Assembly: GCF_002117105.1 (NCBI RefSeq)
Contig: NZ_CP019343.1
Span: forward strand, 4,340,001 to 4,404,000
Reading direction: 5' to 3'
DNA length: 64,000 nt
Source of the DNA: Oceanicoccus sagamiensis
GTDB taxonomy: Bacteria > Pseudomonadota > Gammaproteobacteria > Pseudomonadales > Dasaniaceae
This document shows, one piece after another, positions 26,989-37,288 of this stretch (its first letter is position 1; every line of letters starts with the position of its first letter). The position numbers and the translations under genes were made by a program. Below the pieces are notes generated by a model. That model was given only the letters and a program-made list of their open reading frames with translations, had not been told where the DNA came from and did no database searches.

Positions 26989-29249
26989 TTATAAAGAACC
27001 ATACTTCTTGCGTAAACTTTGACGCACAATTTCTGCAATGGTGTTGACCACAAAGGTAAACAGGAATAAAACAAATGCAGCCAGGAACAACACTCGATAG
27101 TGGGAGCTATCCACTTCGGTCTCACCTATTTCAACCGCGATATTGGCCGCCAGCGTACGCATACCTTCAAAGATATTGGCATCCATCACCGGTGTATTAC
27201 CCGTGGCCATTAATACAATCATAGTTTCACCCACAGCTCGGCCCATACCAATCATTAGGGCAGAAAAAATACCGGGGCTGGCGGTAGGAATAACCACACC
27301 GACCAATGTTTGCCAAGGGGTTGCCCCTAGAGCCAACGAACCATAGCTCAGTGATTTGGGGACCGAGAAAATCGCATCTTCGGCAATAGAGAAAATAGTG
27401 GGGACTACCGCAAAGCCCATTGCGATACCGACCACCATAGCATTGCGCTGATCATAGGAAATACCCAGGTCATAGGTTAACCAGGCGCGCATATCGCCAC
27501 CAAAAAATAACAGCTCCAGATTGCCACTGGCCGCTACACAGGCCCAGGCGATAAACATCACAACCGGGATAAGCAATACCGCATGCCAGCCATCGGGCAC
27601 ACGCAGCCTTAGGCTATCAGGCAAGCGACTCCAGCAAAAACCAAAGAGCAAAACTCCAACTGGCATCAGTAAAAAGATACTAAAGACACCGGGAAGATTT
27701 TTTTCAATAAATGGGGCCAGCCATAAACCTGCCAGAAAACCCAAAATAACCGTGGGCAATGCTTCCATTAATTCAATCAGCGGCTTGACCTTACGACGAA
27801 CCACCGGGGTCATAAAGTAAGCGGTGTAGATAGCACCGCATAAAGCCAATGGCGTTGCAATTAACATCGCGTAAAAGGCCGCTTTTAACGTACCAAACGC
27901 TAAAGGAGTAAAGCTGTATTTGGCTTCAAAATCATTATTGGATGCGGAGGACTGCCAAATATAATCAGGCTCAGGATAACTTTCGTACCAGACTTTTTCC
28001 CAGAGTGCCTGCCAGGAGACTTCGGGGTGCTCGTTATCGAGTTTCCAGTAGCTAAACTCACCCTTATCATTTTGTGTTAATAATGCCTTGGCGCGGGGGA
28101 AACCGCTAACTGGCTAATAGTGGATGCTGCATCCGCAATGGATTGGGACAGTAACTGGCGACCAGACGTTGTATAGTAAATGGCTAAGGTATTGTCGCTA
28201 TCAACAGCTAGAAAACCTTTACGGCGATGCTCAGGGGCTGTTAGCTTAATAGCCTTATCGCCACCCTGAAAGCTGCGAATATATTGCAAGCGTGGCGGCT
28301 CACCATCACCGCGCACCATAAACCACTGTTGAATTTCACCTTGATCACTGGAGATCATTAAGGAGATTTCACCCAGCAGAAAACGTACATTGCTCACTTC
28401 GCCTTTATCGATCAAACGGCCGCTATCAACAATCTCTTCGCTATTCAGATTAATAACGCGATAGTCGCCCTGCTTGCTAACGACATAGGCCCAGCGCTGA
28501 TCCGGGCCGACTAATAACCATTCCATATTGATATCAATATCTGGCAGATCAAGTATTTCTTCTTCCAGCACAATTTCTTCAGTCAGAAAATCTTCTTCTT
28601 TAACAAAACGCACCCCTTCAAGCTGGCCATCAACTTCTGCCAGTAATAATAATTGCTCCTCGGTATCGCGAACGGCAATTTTATTAATAACACCCTGACT
28701 GACTGCAATGCTCTCTTCACCGTAGGGGTATTCTATTTGGGGGGTAATCAACCGCTTATCATTGGGGTAGCTGATTTTATAAACCGGCTTGGCTAATAAC
28801 ACATCACCGCCGGTGGCCATCGCCAATAAGGGCTGTTGCTCCGAGTGGAGACTAAAAGCGGTTAATTCAGCAGCCAATGGCAACTGGAATTGCTTGACTG
28901 TTTTGCCGCTATTGGCCGCAAAGAAATCTACCTGACCATTAGACCTAAGCTGAACCGCGACTTCCGCCTGCTCTTCCATCGCCAGATAGAGAGGTTCTGA
29001 ATCTGCTCCCCGCCCCTGCTCCAGACTATAACTGCTAACCGGCTCCAGGCTGGCGCTCTTAAACAGCGGCATAATCTCATATAACAAATAGAAGAATATC
29101 AACAAGATAGCGAGCAAAACCGCCATTCCACCGGCTGTGATGGTGAAATTAGCCAGTTTATCTTTGGTTTTACGCCAGCCACCAAGGCTGTCATCAAAGA
29201 TACTGCTCTTGGCTGCGGATGGGGGCTGTAGGGTATCTGTATTTTGCAT
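26989..29249 (-). CDS. pstC: Phosphate ABC transporter permease PstC, frameshifted as sequenced
   Basis: Two frames make up one long-form PstC of about 753 residues. The upstream frame (29249 to a stop at 28077) holds TM1 and the large periplasmic domain. The downstream frame holds the permease part (TMs, GSLALGATPWQTLVGVV). The frame changes at the run of five G at 28095-28099 (C on the coding strand). One extra C gives AVSPRAKALLTQND and then continues through NEHPEVSWQALW, as PstC proteins do. A sequencing error is the simplest reading, since the rest of the operon is intact. The ATG at 29249 sits about 7 bp after the -10 box of a Pho promoter, so the mRNA may have almost no leader. Confidence 0.88.
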
Positions 29250-29256
29250 GCAAGCT

Positions 29257-29290
29257 ATTCTATGAAAGTAATATGACAGTTATATGACAG
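29257..29290 (-). promoter_or_regulatory. Pho box and -10 of the pstC operon
   Basis: On the minus strand three heptamers with 4-bp spacers: CTGTCAT, CTGTCAT and CTTTCAT. The first two match the PhoB consensus exactly. After the second, 10 bp separate it from TAGAAT, a good -10. The expected start point falls at the ATG. Confidence 0.9.
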
Positions 29291-29320
29291 CAGTATATTT
29301 ACCCCTTTTTTCACTCTCCC

Positions 29321-29390
29321 GTAGGGTGGATTACAATCCACCGGTCATGACGGCTCCTGTATGGGCTTGGTGGATTATAATCCACCCTAC
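29321..29390. repeat. REP/MITE-like inverted repeat
   Basis: A 22-bp arm GTAGGGTGGATTACAATCCA(CC) at 29321-29342 is inverted at 29369-29390 with one mismatch. Each arm is itself a palindrome. Repeats of the form GTAGGGTGGATTA are scattered in many proteobacterial genomes. It lies between pstS and the Pho box of pstC. Confidence 0.6.
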
Positions 29391-29542
29391 TAGAGCCTAC
29401 TTGAAGAGTGAGTGAGAGCTTGGGTTTCACGAGGCTTGTGCCTGCCACCGCATTAGACACACCTATGTTTAAACCCTCCACTATTTATCCCAAACAGCAA
29501 TGCGCCTAAGCGAGAATCACATGGTTTGAGAAAATCGCAGGC

Positions 29543-29604
29543 AAAAAAAAGCCACAGTATCTACCGTGGCTAATACCAAACCAGGAGGGGCTGGTTTGGT
29601 TTTT
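29543..29604. terminator. Tandem hairpin terminator after pstS
   Basis: On the minus strand a 9-bp hairpin (29576-29584 with 29591-29599) is followed by a second (29551-29570) and eight T. The first hairpin is also followed by T on the plus strand. Confidence 0.85.
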
Positions 29605-29626
29605 CAATACAACAAGAGACAGATAA

Positions 29627-30616
29627 TTACAGACCTAACTTAGCCGTTTGCTTGGCAACAACCGCGGCAGGCAGTGGAATATAACCATCTTTAACCACCA
29701 CTTCCTGGCCAGCTTTAGACAATACCAACTTAATAAACTCGCGATCTAAAGGTGATAAAGGCTTATTCGGCGCTTTATTAATATAAACGTAGAGGTAACG
29801 AGATAGAGGGTAATCACCGGTTACCGCATTCTCTGGCGTCGCTTCAATAACCTCCTGGCCGGGCTTTTTACTTAATGGCACAGCGCGAACACTAGACGTT
29901 TTATAGCCAATACCTGAGTAGCCAATACCATTGATAGACGTTGCAACTGACTGCACCACAGAGGCCGACCCTGGCTGCTCGTTTACCGTGTTTTTAAAAT
30001 CGCCCTTACATAAGGCTTTTTTCTTGTAGTAGCCATAAGTACCGGAGACAGAGTTACGGCCAAATAACTGCACATCGCGGTTAGTCCAGGCACCGCTTAG
30101 ACCCGCCTTGCCCCAAGTATCAATATCGGCCGCGCCACCACACTTGCGTGTTGAAGAGAAAATCGCATCCACATCCTGAATGGACATACCTTTGACCGGG
30201 TTATCTTTGTGTACATAAACCGCCAAGGCATCAATCGCTACCGGAACAGCTGTAGGCTTATAGCCGTATTTACTTTCAAAAGCCGCTAGTTCTTTGTCCT
30301 TCATTTTACGGCTCATAGGGCCGATATTTGAGGTACCTTCAGTCAGTGCTGGTGGCGCTGTTGAAGAACCGGCAGCCTGAATCTGAATATTTACATTAGG
30401 GTAAAAACGCTTAAACCCTTCCGCCCATAAAGTCATCAGGTTGGCCAAGGTATCTGAACCCACGCTGGACAGGTTGCCCGATACACCGCTGGCCTTTTCA
30501 TACACAGGCAAGTCAGCGTCCACTTTAGCAGCGGCAGCCGCATTAACGGATAAAAGGCTTGCACCCACCATAGTCAGGGCAAGTGCTGTTGTTCTTAGTT
30601 GTTTATTTATTGACAT
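29627..30616 (-). CDS. pstS: Periplasmic phosphate-binding protein PstS
   Basis: 329 residues with a signal peptide ([20 protein letters not shown]...). The mature part begins with a phosphate-binding fold: [31 protein letters not shown] and NIGPMSRKM, where serine and threonine residues bind phosphate. [11 protein letters not shown] also fits. The start is ATG 30616 with GGAGAT 4-9 bp upstream; TTG 30628 is less likely. It has its own Pho box and its own terminator, so it can be made in excess over the transporter. Confidence 0.95.
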   Translation of the reverse strand: MSINKQLRTTALALTMVGASLLSVNAAAAAKVDADLPVYEKASGVSGNLSSVGSDTLANLMTLWAEGFKRFYPNVNIQIQAAGSSTAPPALTEGTSNIGPMSRKMKDKELAAFESKYGYKPTAVPVAIDALAVYVHKDNPVKGMSIQDVDAIFSSTRKCGGAADIDTWGKAGLSGAWTNRDVQLFGRNSVSGTYGYYKKKALCKGDFKNTVNEQPGSASVVQSVATSINGIGYSGIGYKTSSVRAVPLSKKPGQEVIEATPENAVTGDYPLSRYLYVYINKAPNKPLSPLDREFIKLVLSKAGQEVVVKDGYIPLPAAVVAKQTAKLGL

Positions 30617-30672
30617 CGGTATCTCCAATGATTTATCTAAAAAGTAATGGCTGTTTATTTGTCGATAGGGTG

Positions 30673-30706
30673 ACTATAAAAGCGAATTATTACAGTTGTG
30701 TGACGA
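30673..30706 (-). promoter_or_regulatory. Pho box and -10 of pstS
   Basis: The minus strand reads TCGTCAC-ACAA-CTGTAAT, then 10 bp, then TATAGT. The spacing equals that of the other two Pho promoters in the window. The first heptamer is weak. Confidence 0.7.
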
Positions 30707-30734
30707 TTGATGGGAGAAACTTAAATAGTGTAAT

Positions 30735-32075
30735 TTAAGCTGTATGGGACTGCGCAAGAGCGCGCATACCGGGGAATTCACAGGTAAAGGTACTGCCCTC
30801 ACCTAACGTACTTTTGATTTTAAGCTCAGCCTGATGACGCAATAAAATATGTTTTACGATCGCCAGACCAAGCCCGGTACCGCCAGTTTCAATGGAACGG
30901 CTTTTATCCACCCGATAAAAACGCTCGGTTAAGCGCGGTAAATGGATATCATCAATACCTTCACCGTTATCTTCGACTTCTAAATAGCAGTGTTGGCTAT
31001 CGCCAAACCAACGGACAGTAATTTCGCCATCATGATGACTGTATTTGGCAGCATTCATGACCAAATTGGCAAAGGCACTGCGCAACTCATCGCTATTTCC
31101 CATTAGACGCAGGCTGGCGTCACATTCAAGATGAATAAGACGCTTACCTTTAAAGGCCGCCAGCACTTCTTCTTTAATGGTTTGCAGCATAGGCTCCAAC
31201 TCTATCGGCTGATCCTTGCTATCTTCCGGGATAGACTCCAGCTTAGAGAGCGCCATTAAATCTTTAATAAGCCCTTCCATCCGGTGGGACTGGCCAAGCA
31301 TTTGGTCTACCGCCCGCCGCCAGCGTAATTCATTGGGGTTACTATCAATATTTTGTACATTGCCCTGATTGCCGATATTGTCTGATAAGGTTTCTAAGTA
31401 GCCATTAATCACCGTTAATGGCGTACGCAGTTCATGAGAGACATTGGCAACAAAGTCCTTACGCATTTGTTGCAGGCGATTATTTTCCGTGACATCACGG
31501 GCAAATAAAAGACGGCTGCCGCGGCCGAAATACGAAATATTAATCTGTAATTGGTAATGATTATTGTGCGGCGATTCGATCAATAGGGAATGACTATAAT
31601 CATCCCCTTCAAAATAACGAATAAAATCAGGGGCGCGAATTAAATTGACTAACTGCTGGGATTTATCATCGGGATAACGCAGGCCCAATAATTTTTCTGC
31701 CGCGACATTGCTCCACTCAATATTACCGCGTTTATCGATCATCACCGCACCATCATCTAATGATGCAAAAGAATCCTGTAGATAGTCTACCCAGGCCTGT
31801 AAGCGTGAGCGCTCTTCTTTGCCCTGCCGTTGCAGCCGGTAAATACCATCCAGCACATCCCCCCATAGGCCTTTGCTTTCTGGCGGGTCAGTATCTGTTT
31901 GTTGGGATAACCAGGACTGAACACGCTGTAACTGGAACAGTGTCCAGCCGATATAAGTCAGGGAAGCAAAAAATAGAAACCACGGCAGCAAATCAACAGC
32001 CCAGCCTACAAGCCCTGCCAGCAGCAGTATGATGCCCAAATTACGGCATTCGATTTTCCAATCGACATTGTGCAT
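30735..32075 (-). CDS. phoR: Phosphate-regulon sensor kinase PhoR
   Basis: 446 residues. Two TM helices near the N terminus (LGIILLLAGLVGW and FLFFASLTYIGW), then a PAS domain (DDGAVMIDKRGNIEWSN). The HisKA domain has the phosphorylated histidine in ANVSHELRTPLTV. The ATPase domain has NLVMNAAKYS, DNGEGID and GTGLGLAIVK. There is almost no periplasmic loop, as is normal for PhoR, which reads phosphate through Pst and PhoU. It follows phoB by 36 bp. Confidence 0.95.
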   Translation of the reverse strand: MHNVDWKIECRNLGIILLLAGLVGWAVDLLPWFLFFASLTYIGWTLFQLQRVQSWLSQQTDTDPPESKGLWGDVLDGIYRLQRQGKEERSRLQAWVDYLQDSFASLDDGAVMIDKRGNIEWSNVAAEKLLGLRYPDDKSQQLVNLIRAPDFIRYFEGDDYSHSLLIESPHNNHYQLQINISYFGRGSRLLFARDVTENNRLQQMRKDFVANVSHELRTPLTVINGYLETLSDNIGNQGNVQNIDSNPNELRWRRAVDQMLGQSHRMEGLIKDLMALSKLESIPEDSKDQPIELEPMLQTIKEEVLAAFKGKRLIHLECDASLRLMGNSDELRSAFANLVMNAAKYSHHDGEITVRWFGDSQHCYLEVEDNGEGIDDIHLPRLTERFYRVDKSRSIETGGTGLGLAIVKHILLRHQAELKIKSTLGEGSTFTCEFPGMRALAQSHTA

Positions 32076-32111
32076 TCGTTAGTATTCTCAGCGGTTTCAA
32101 GCTAGTGCAGA

Positions 32112-32837
32112 TCAGGAGTTAGTCGCTGCCTCAGCAGAATAACCCTCTGCTGAAAAACGATAACCGGTACCGCGCACAGTTTGCACTAAATTACCGTAAT
32201 CCGCAGCATCTGTTTCCAGCGCTTTACGCAGACGACGAATGTGAACATCGACAGTACGCTCTTCAACATAAACATTGCCACCCCAGACCTGATCCAGTAA
32301 CTGCCCACGACTATAGGCGCGCTCCTGATGGGTCATAAAGAAACGCAGCAATTTAAACTCTGTTGGCCCCATATTGACGGGCTGCTCATTGACAAAAACA
32401 CGGTGACTGGAAGGGTCAAGCTTTAAGCCCAGCACTTCAATCGCTTTTTCCTGCTCGCCATGGCCAGCCCGGCGCATCACCGCCTTAATTCTTGAAAGTA
32501 GCTCTCTGGGGGCAAACGGTTTGGTGACATAATCGTCGGCGCCCACATCCAGACCCTGGATTTTATTGTCTTCTTCGGTTTTGGCGGTCAGCATAATCAC
32601 CGGCAAAGTAGCCGTCATCTCATCTTTGCGCAGGCGGCGCAGCAGCTCAATACCGCTGCCACCGGGCAGCATCCAATCCAGCAGTACCAGATCGGGAATA
32701 TCATCAACAATAGCCCCATAGGCCTGCTGGATATCCCTCGCCTCACGGCAGTCGTAACCGGCCATTTCCAGCGACATACGGATCATCTCGCGAATTGCCG
32801 CCTCATCATCAACTATGAGTATCGTTTTTCCTTGCAT
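32112..32837 (-). CDS. phoB: Phosphate-regulon response regulator PhoB
   Basis: 241 residues. Receiver domain with acidic pocket (VDDE), phosphorylated aspartate in [10 protein letters not shown] and lysine in [10 protein letters not shown]. The OmpR-type winged helix ends RRLRKALE...[11 protein letters not shown]. It binds Pho boxes, and a Pho box lies in its own promoter, so autoregulation is expected. AGGA lies 6 bp before the ATG. Confidence 0.96.
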   Translation of the reverse strand: MQGKTILIVDDEAAIREMIRMSLEMAGYDCREARDIQQAYGAIVDDIPDLVLLDWMLPGGSGIELLRRLRKDEMTATLPVIMLTAKTEEDNKIQGLDVGADDYVTKPFAPRELLSRIKAVMRRAGHGEQEKAIEVLGLKLDPSSHRVFVNEQPVNMGPTEFKLLRFFMTHQERAYSRGQLLDQVWGGNVYVEERTVDVHIRRLRKALETDAADYGNLVQTVRGTGYRFSAEGYSAEAATNS

Positions 32838-32870
32838 TGTCCTGCTAACCTTCTTTAACCATTTCTACTT

Positions 32871-32904
32871 ATTAGAAACGGGTTTTATTACAGCAATATG
32901 ACAA
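32871..32904 (-). promoter_or_regulatory. Pho box and -10 of phoB
   Basis: The minus strand reads TTGTCAT-ATTG-CTGTAAT, then 10 bp, then TCTAAT. Each heptamer has 6 of 7 consensus bases. Confidence 0.85.
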
Positions 32905-33022
32905 AGTTGAGGCAAAGGCGCAAATAATGCACAAATGGCCTATACCCGACTATTCAGGACAGGTATTACTGGCAAAAATCGCGTATACTGCGCCGCAATC
33001 GATTATTTAGCCCGACCTGCCC

Positions 33023-35251
33023 ATGAAGCAAAATCAGCAAGCCGCCAAACCACTGTTCTCCTACCGCAAATACTGGGCGGAGTGCTATGGGCCTGCGCCA
33101 TTTTTACCGATGTCACGGGCAGAAATGGACGATTTGGGCTGGGATAGCTGCGATATTATTATTGTGACCGGCGATGCCTATGTAGACCACCCCAGCTTTG
33201 GTATGGCTGTTATCGGTAGAACCCTGGAAGCGCAAGGCTTTCGGGTTGGCATAATCTCCCAGCCGGATTGGCGCTCTAAAGATGCCTTCCAGGCGCTCGG
33301 CAAACCCAATCTCTTTTTTGGTGTAGCCGCCGGTAATATGGACTCGATGATTAACCGTTATACGGCAGACCGTAAGCTGCGCCATGATGACGCCTATTCT
33401 CCCAATGACGAAGGTGGCCGGCGCCCCGACCGCGCTGTCGCGGTTTACTCCCAGCGCTGTAAGGAAGCCTTTAAAGGTGTACCCGTTATTATTGGCTCCA
33501 TTGAAGCCAGCCTGCGCCGAATTGCCCATTATGATTACTGGAGCGATAAAGTACGTCGCTCAGTCTTAATGGACTCCAAAGCCGACCTGTTAGTTTACGG
33601 CAATGCCGAACGAGCCATTATTGAAATCGCCCACCGTATTGCCGGTGGCGAAGAGGCCCACCAGATCAGAGATATTCGCGGCACCGCCTTTGTGCGCAAG
33701 CGAGTGCCGGATGGCTGGACCATTATAGACTCCTCTACCATTGATACCCCGGGCAAAGTCACTCCCCACTTAAACCCCTATGAGGTGAGTGAGAGTGGCG
33801 GCAGTAAGGACTGTGACAAAGACAACAGTAAAGACAGCAGCAAAGACACACAAAGCGATATACAAACTGTCACCATTATTGACCCACTCAGTGCCCGCAA
33901 AAACAAGCTTAACCGCGAAACCAGCGTGATACGCCTGCCGGACTATGAGACCGTCAAAAGCGACCCTGTTTTATACGCCCATGCCTCAAGGGTTCTGCAT
34001 TTGGAAACCAACCCTGGCAATGCCCGGGCTTTAGTACAAAAACATGGTGAGCGGGAAGTTTGGTTAAACCCCCCACCTATTCCGTTAGAAACCGAGGAAA
34101 TGGACGGGGTGTTTGGCCTGCCCTACCAGCGTGTCCCTCACCCCAGCTATGGCGACGCGAAAATTCCCGCCTTTGATATGATTAAAACCTCAGTCAATAT
34201 TATGCGGGGCTGTTTTGGTGGCTGTACGTTTTGCTCTATTACTGAGCATGAAGGCCGTATTATCCAAAGCCGATCGAAAGAATCGATTCTGCAAGAGATT
34301 GAAAATATCCGGGATAAAACCCCGGGCTTTACCGGTATTGTCTCCGACCTTGGTGGCCCGACGGCCAATATGTGGCGGTTAAATTGCAAAAGCAAAACCA
34401 TCGAAGAAAACTGCCGCCGGCTGTCCTGCGTCTACCCCAGTATCTGTAAAAATCTTGATACCGACCAAATGCCACTGGTGGATTTATATCGCGATGCCCG
34501 GGAAATACCCGGTGTTAAAAAGGTGCTAATCGCCTCCGGTTTACGCTATGACCTGGCGGTAGAGACGCCGGAATATGTGCAGGAGCTAGTCACCCACCAT
34601 GTCGGCGGCTATTTAAAAATTGCCCCAGAGCATACCGAAGGCGGCCCCTTATCAAAAATGATGAAGCCGGGTATGGGCACCTATGACCGCTTTAAAAAAA
34701 TGTTTGAAAAATACTCCAAGCTGGCGGGCAAAAAACAATATTTAATCCCCTACTTTATCGCTGCCCACCCCGGCACCACCGATGAAGATATGATGAATTT
34801 AGCACTATGGCTAAAACGCAACGAATTCAGAGCTGATCAGGTGCAGGCGTTTTACCCATCACCGATGGCCAGTGCTACGGCCATGTATTACTCCGAACGC
34901 AACCCACTGAAAAAAGTGGGCCGTAATACCGAGCGCGTCATTACCCCAAGGGGCCACCGCCATCGCCGCTTACATAAAGCGTTTTTGCGCTACCATGATG
35001 CGGATAATTGGCCAATGCTGCGGGAAGCGCTCAAAGAGATGGGCCGTGCCGATTTAATTGGCACCGGGAAAAAGCATTTAATTCCCCCCCATCAACCCAG
35101 AAGCTGGGTGCCCCCCAAAGGGCAGCCTATGTTAAGCCAACATACTGGCTTACCCCCCAGAGCAGATGGCAGCCGTGTTAACCGGAAAAAAACCGCCAAT
35201 AAGCCCAAATCCCGCAGAACTAATGCGGGAACTCCACGCCGGCGCAAATAA
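33023..35251 (+). CDS. ygiQ: YgiQ-family radical SAM protein
   Basis: A 742-residue UPF0313 protein. The radical SAM cluster motif is seen as [11 protein letters not shown] (CX3CX2C, about residue 395). The N-terminal domain begins [29 protein letters not shown], which is highly typical. A serine/lysine/aspartate-rich insertion (near 257-277) and a basic tail rich in R and K are variable parts. The function of YgiQ is not established. The gene diverges from phoB; no strong ribosome binding site is visible before ATG 33023. Confidence 0.9.
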   Translation: MKQNQQAAKPLFSYRKYWAECYGPAPFLPMSRAEMDDLGWDSCDIIIVTGDAYVDHPSFGMAVIGRTLEAQGFRVGIISQPDWRSKDAFQALGKPNLFFGVAAGNMDSMINRYTADRKLRHDDAYSPNDEGGRRPDRAVAVYSQRCKEAFKGVPVIIGSIEASLRRIAHYDYWSDKVRRSVLMDSKADLLVYGNAERAIIEIAHRIAGGEEAHQIRDIRGTAFVRKRVPDGWTIIDSSTIDTPGKVTPHLNPYEVSESGGSKDCDKDNSKDSSKDTQSDIQTVTIIDPLSARKNKLNRETSVIRLPDYETVKSDPVLYAHASRVLHLETNPGNARALVQKHGEREVWLNPPPIPLETEEMDGVFGLPYQRVPHPSYGDAKIPAFDMIKTSVNIMRGCFGGCTFCSITEHEGRIIQSRSKESILQEIENIRDKTPGFTGIVSDLGGPTANMWRLNCKSKTIEENCRRLSCVYPSICKNLDTDQMPLVDLYRDAREIPGVKKVLIASGLRYDLAVETPEYVQELVTHHVGGYLKIAPEHTEGGPLSKMMKPGMGTYDRFKKMFEKYSKLAGKKQYLIPYFIAAHPGTTDEDMMNLALWLKRNEFRADQVQAFYPSPMASATAMYYSERNPLKKVGRNTERVITPRGHRHRRLHKAFLRYHDADNWPMLREALKEMGRADLIGTGKKHLIPPHQPRSWVPPKGQPMLSQHTGLPPRADGSRVNRKKTANKPKSRRTNAGTPRRRK

Positions 35252-35469
35252 GCGCTGCTATCTGCCAGCCCTGCGGATGAGCGGCTAGGTACAAACCACA
35301 ATGCTCAAATCCTAAATTGCCTCTATACTGGTTTTAGGCATAACAATATCAAACATAATAATATGTAGGTTTAGCCTCTATTGCCGATAACTAATATATC
35401 GATTTTAATACGCAGCGTTGTCACTGCGACATACCGATTACAAACAAGATTACCTGCAAGGATTAGAAA

Positions 35470-36768
35470 ATGGCGAGCAATGCCAGATCGGAACAACGGG
35501 ATATCAGCCTGGAAGGAAGACAGAAGCATCTTCTGATCGTAGAAGACAGCAGGCTGGTGGGTAAAATACTGAAACACCTTGCCTCATCCATGCTGCCGGA
35601 TTATACCGTTCACTACGCTACCACCTATAAAGAGGGCTGTGAGCTATTTGAGCAGCACCAACACAATATCTTTGCTGCCATTATCGACCTGAACTTACCG
35701 GATGCCCCCAATGGCGAAATGGCCGGCTACCTATTATCAAATGAACTGCCGATTATTGTGCTCACCGGCAACTACAGCGATGAATCCAGAGAACGCCTAT
35801 TACTATTAGGCGTGGTGGATTATGTCACCAAGGAAAGTCAGTATTCCTACGAGCATGCGATTGGTCTGGTTAGACGATTGGAGAAAAATCAGTCGATAAA
35901 AATCGTTGTCGCAGAAGACTCCCAGGCTCAGCAAATGTTTATCACCTCGCTGCTGGAGCAGCATTTATACCAGGTGATTACCGCTAACAATGGCGCTGAG
36001 GCGCTGGCTATTATCGAACAAGACCCGTCCATCAATCTATTAATTACCGATTATAATATGCCCCAGATGGATGGCTTTGAACTCACCAAGGCACTGCGCA
36101 GAAAATTTAATAAGTCGGAACTGATTATTATTGGCTTATCGGGGGTTGAACAAAAAACCTTATCCGCCCGTTTTATTAAAAACGGTGCCAATGATTTTCT
36201 CTGCAAACCTTTTATTCAGGAAGAGTTTCACTGCCGGGTCACTCATAATATCGAAGCTCAGGAACAGTTAAACCGCATCCGCGAATGGGCCTACCACGAT
36301 GCACTCACCAATTTATATAACCGCCGTTATTTGTTTGACAAGGGTTTGGAACTGCATAAAAATGCGCGTAAAAATGGCGAAGCACTCTCTATTGCGGTGA
36401 TTGATATCGATCACTTTAAGCAGATTAATGATACTTATGGCCATGATGTTGGCGATAAAGTACTGATTGCCATTAGCTCGCTGTTAACCTCATCACTGGG
36501 GGACTACCCCATTATACGAATGGGTGGTGAAGAGTTTTGCATTGTAATGCCCAACAAATGCAATCAGGATGCCTACGATATTATCGATCAATTCCGGGAC
36601 AACCTGGCGGGTAAAACCATAGTGGCAGATCCCAGGATCACCATCACTATTAGCGCGGGCGTAGCATCAGCCCTGCAACAAAGCCTGGATGACCAGATTA
36701 ATGCTGCTGATAAACTGCTTTATCAAGCCAAAGAAGATGGTCGCAACCGCACGGTCAAAGAAACTTAA
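35470..36768 (+). CDS. Response regulator with two receiver domains and GGDEF domain
   Basis: 432 residues: receiver 1 (LLIVEDSRLVG, AAIIDLNLPDA), receiver 2 (IVVAEDSQAQ, LLITDYNMPQMDG, CKPF) and a diguanylate cyclase domain. The catalytic motif is GGEEF (RMGGEEFCIVMP), which is active in known enzymes. The inhibitory RxxD site is absent (SLGD at that position), so feedback inhibition by c-di-GMP is not expected. Receiver 1 has a rearranged phosphorylation region with Asp in IIDLNLPD, but its lysine region reads VTKES rather than KP. No kinase gene is adjacent. Confidence 0.9.
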   Translation: MASNARSEQRDISLEGRQKHLLIVEDSRLVGKILKHLASSMLPDYTVHYATTYKEGCELFEQHQHNIFAAIIDLNLPDAPNGEMAGYLLSNELPIIVLTGNYSDESRERLLLLGVVDYVTKESQYSYEHAIGLVRRLEKNQSIKIVVAEDSQAQQMFITSLLEQHLYQVITANNGAEALAIIEQDPSINLLITDYNMPQMDGFELTKALRRKFNKSELIIIGLSGVEQKTLSARFIKNGANDFLCKPFIQEEFHCRVTHNIEAQEQLNRIREWAYHDALTNLYNRRYLFDKGLELHKNARKNGEALSIAVIDIDHFKQINDTYGHDVGDKVLIAISSLLTSSLGDYPIIRMGGEEFCIVMPNKCNQDAYDIIDQFRDNLAGKTIVADPRITITISAGVASALQQSLDDQINAADKLLYQAKEDGRNRTVKET

Positions 36769-37280
36769 TCGGCTGTAATACTAAACGACTGGCGGGCGAC
36801 AAACTCACCGCGGTAAATCACACTGACCACCCATAAGCCCGGCACCATCTCATAATCTTCAGTAAATACATAAAACGCACCGTTATGGTAGCGACCATCG
36901 GCCTTTAAACGGGCAGCGCTTTGGCGGCTAAAGCCGGTGGATTGATGGCCTAAAAAGTTGGTGGTTAACGGGTGGCTGATTTTAATGTCCACCACCACCC
37001 ATTCCTCGGCGGTGTTGGGGTCATTAATCGCATAATTAAAACCAAATACTCGGTTTTTTTTCAACGCAATAACATCCGTTTTTTCGATAAAGCGCGTATT
37101 GATAACACTTTCATAACCCGCCGTTGACTCGGGATTAAAGGATTGATCGCTTTTATCCAGCAATTGATAGAGCCCATAGTTCTCAATCCGTATAGAGGCG
37201 GTCAAAGGCGCATCGACCCCCGCCGCCGCAAAGCTTGGCAGCGAAGAAAAAACAAGCAGTAAAAAAACAGAAACTCGCAT
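36765..37280 (-). CDS. Exported DUF3859-like protein
   Basis: About 171 residues with a signal peptide (MRVSVFLLLVFSSLPSFAAAG). The pattern of an N-terminal IENYGLYQ strand, FGFNYAINDP, a proline near HPLTTNF and the closing VPGLWVVSVIYRGEFVARQSF fits the beta-sandwich family DUF3859; I assign this from memory. I start at ATG 37280; TTG 37316 would overlap rlmL. It follows rlmL by 8 bp and its stop overlaps the convergent GGDEF gene by 4 bp. Confidence 0.6.
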   Translation of the reverse strand: MRVSVFLLLVFSSLPSFAAAGVDAPLTASIRIENYGLYQLLDKSDQSFNPESTAGYESVINTRFIEKTDVIALKKNRVFGFNYAINDPNTAEEWVVVDIKISHPLTTNFLGHQSTGFSRQSAARLKADGRYHNGAFYVFTEDYEMVPGLWVVSVIYRGEFVARQSFSITAD

Positions 37281-37288
37281 ATCAATGA

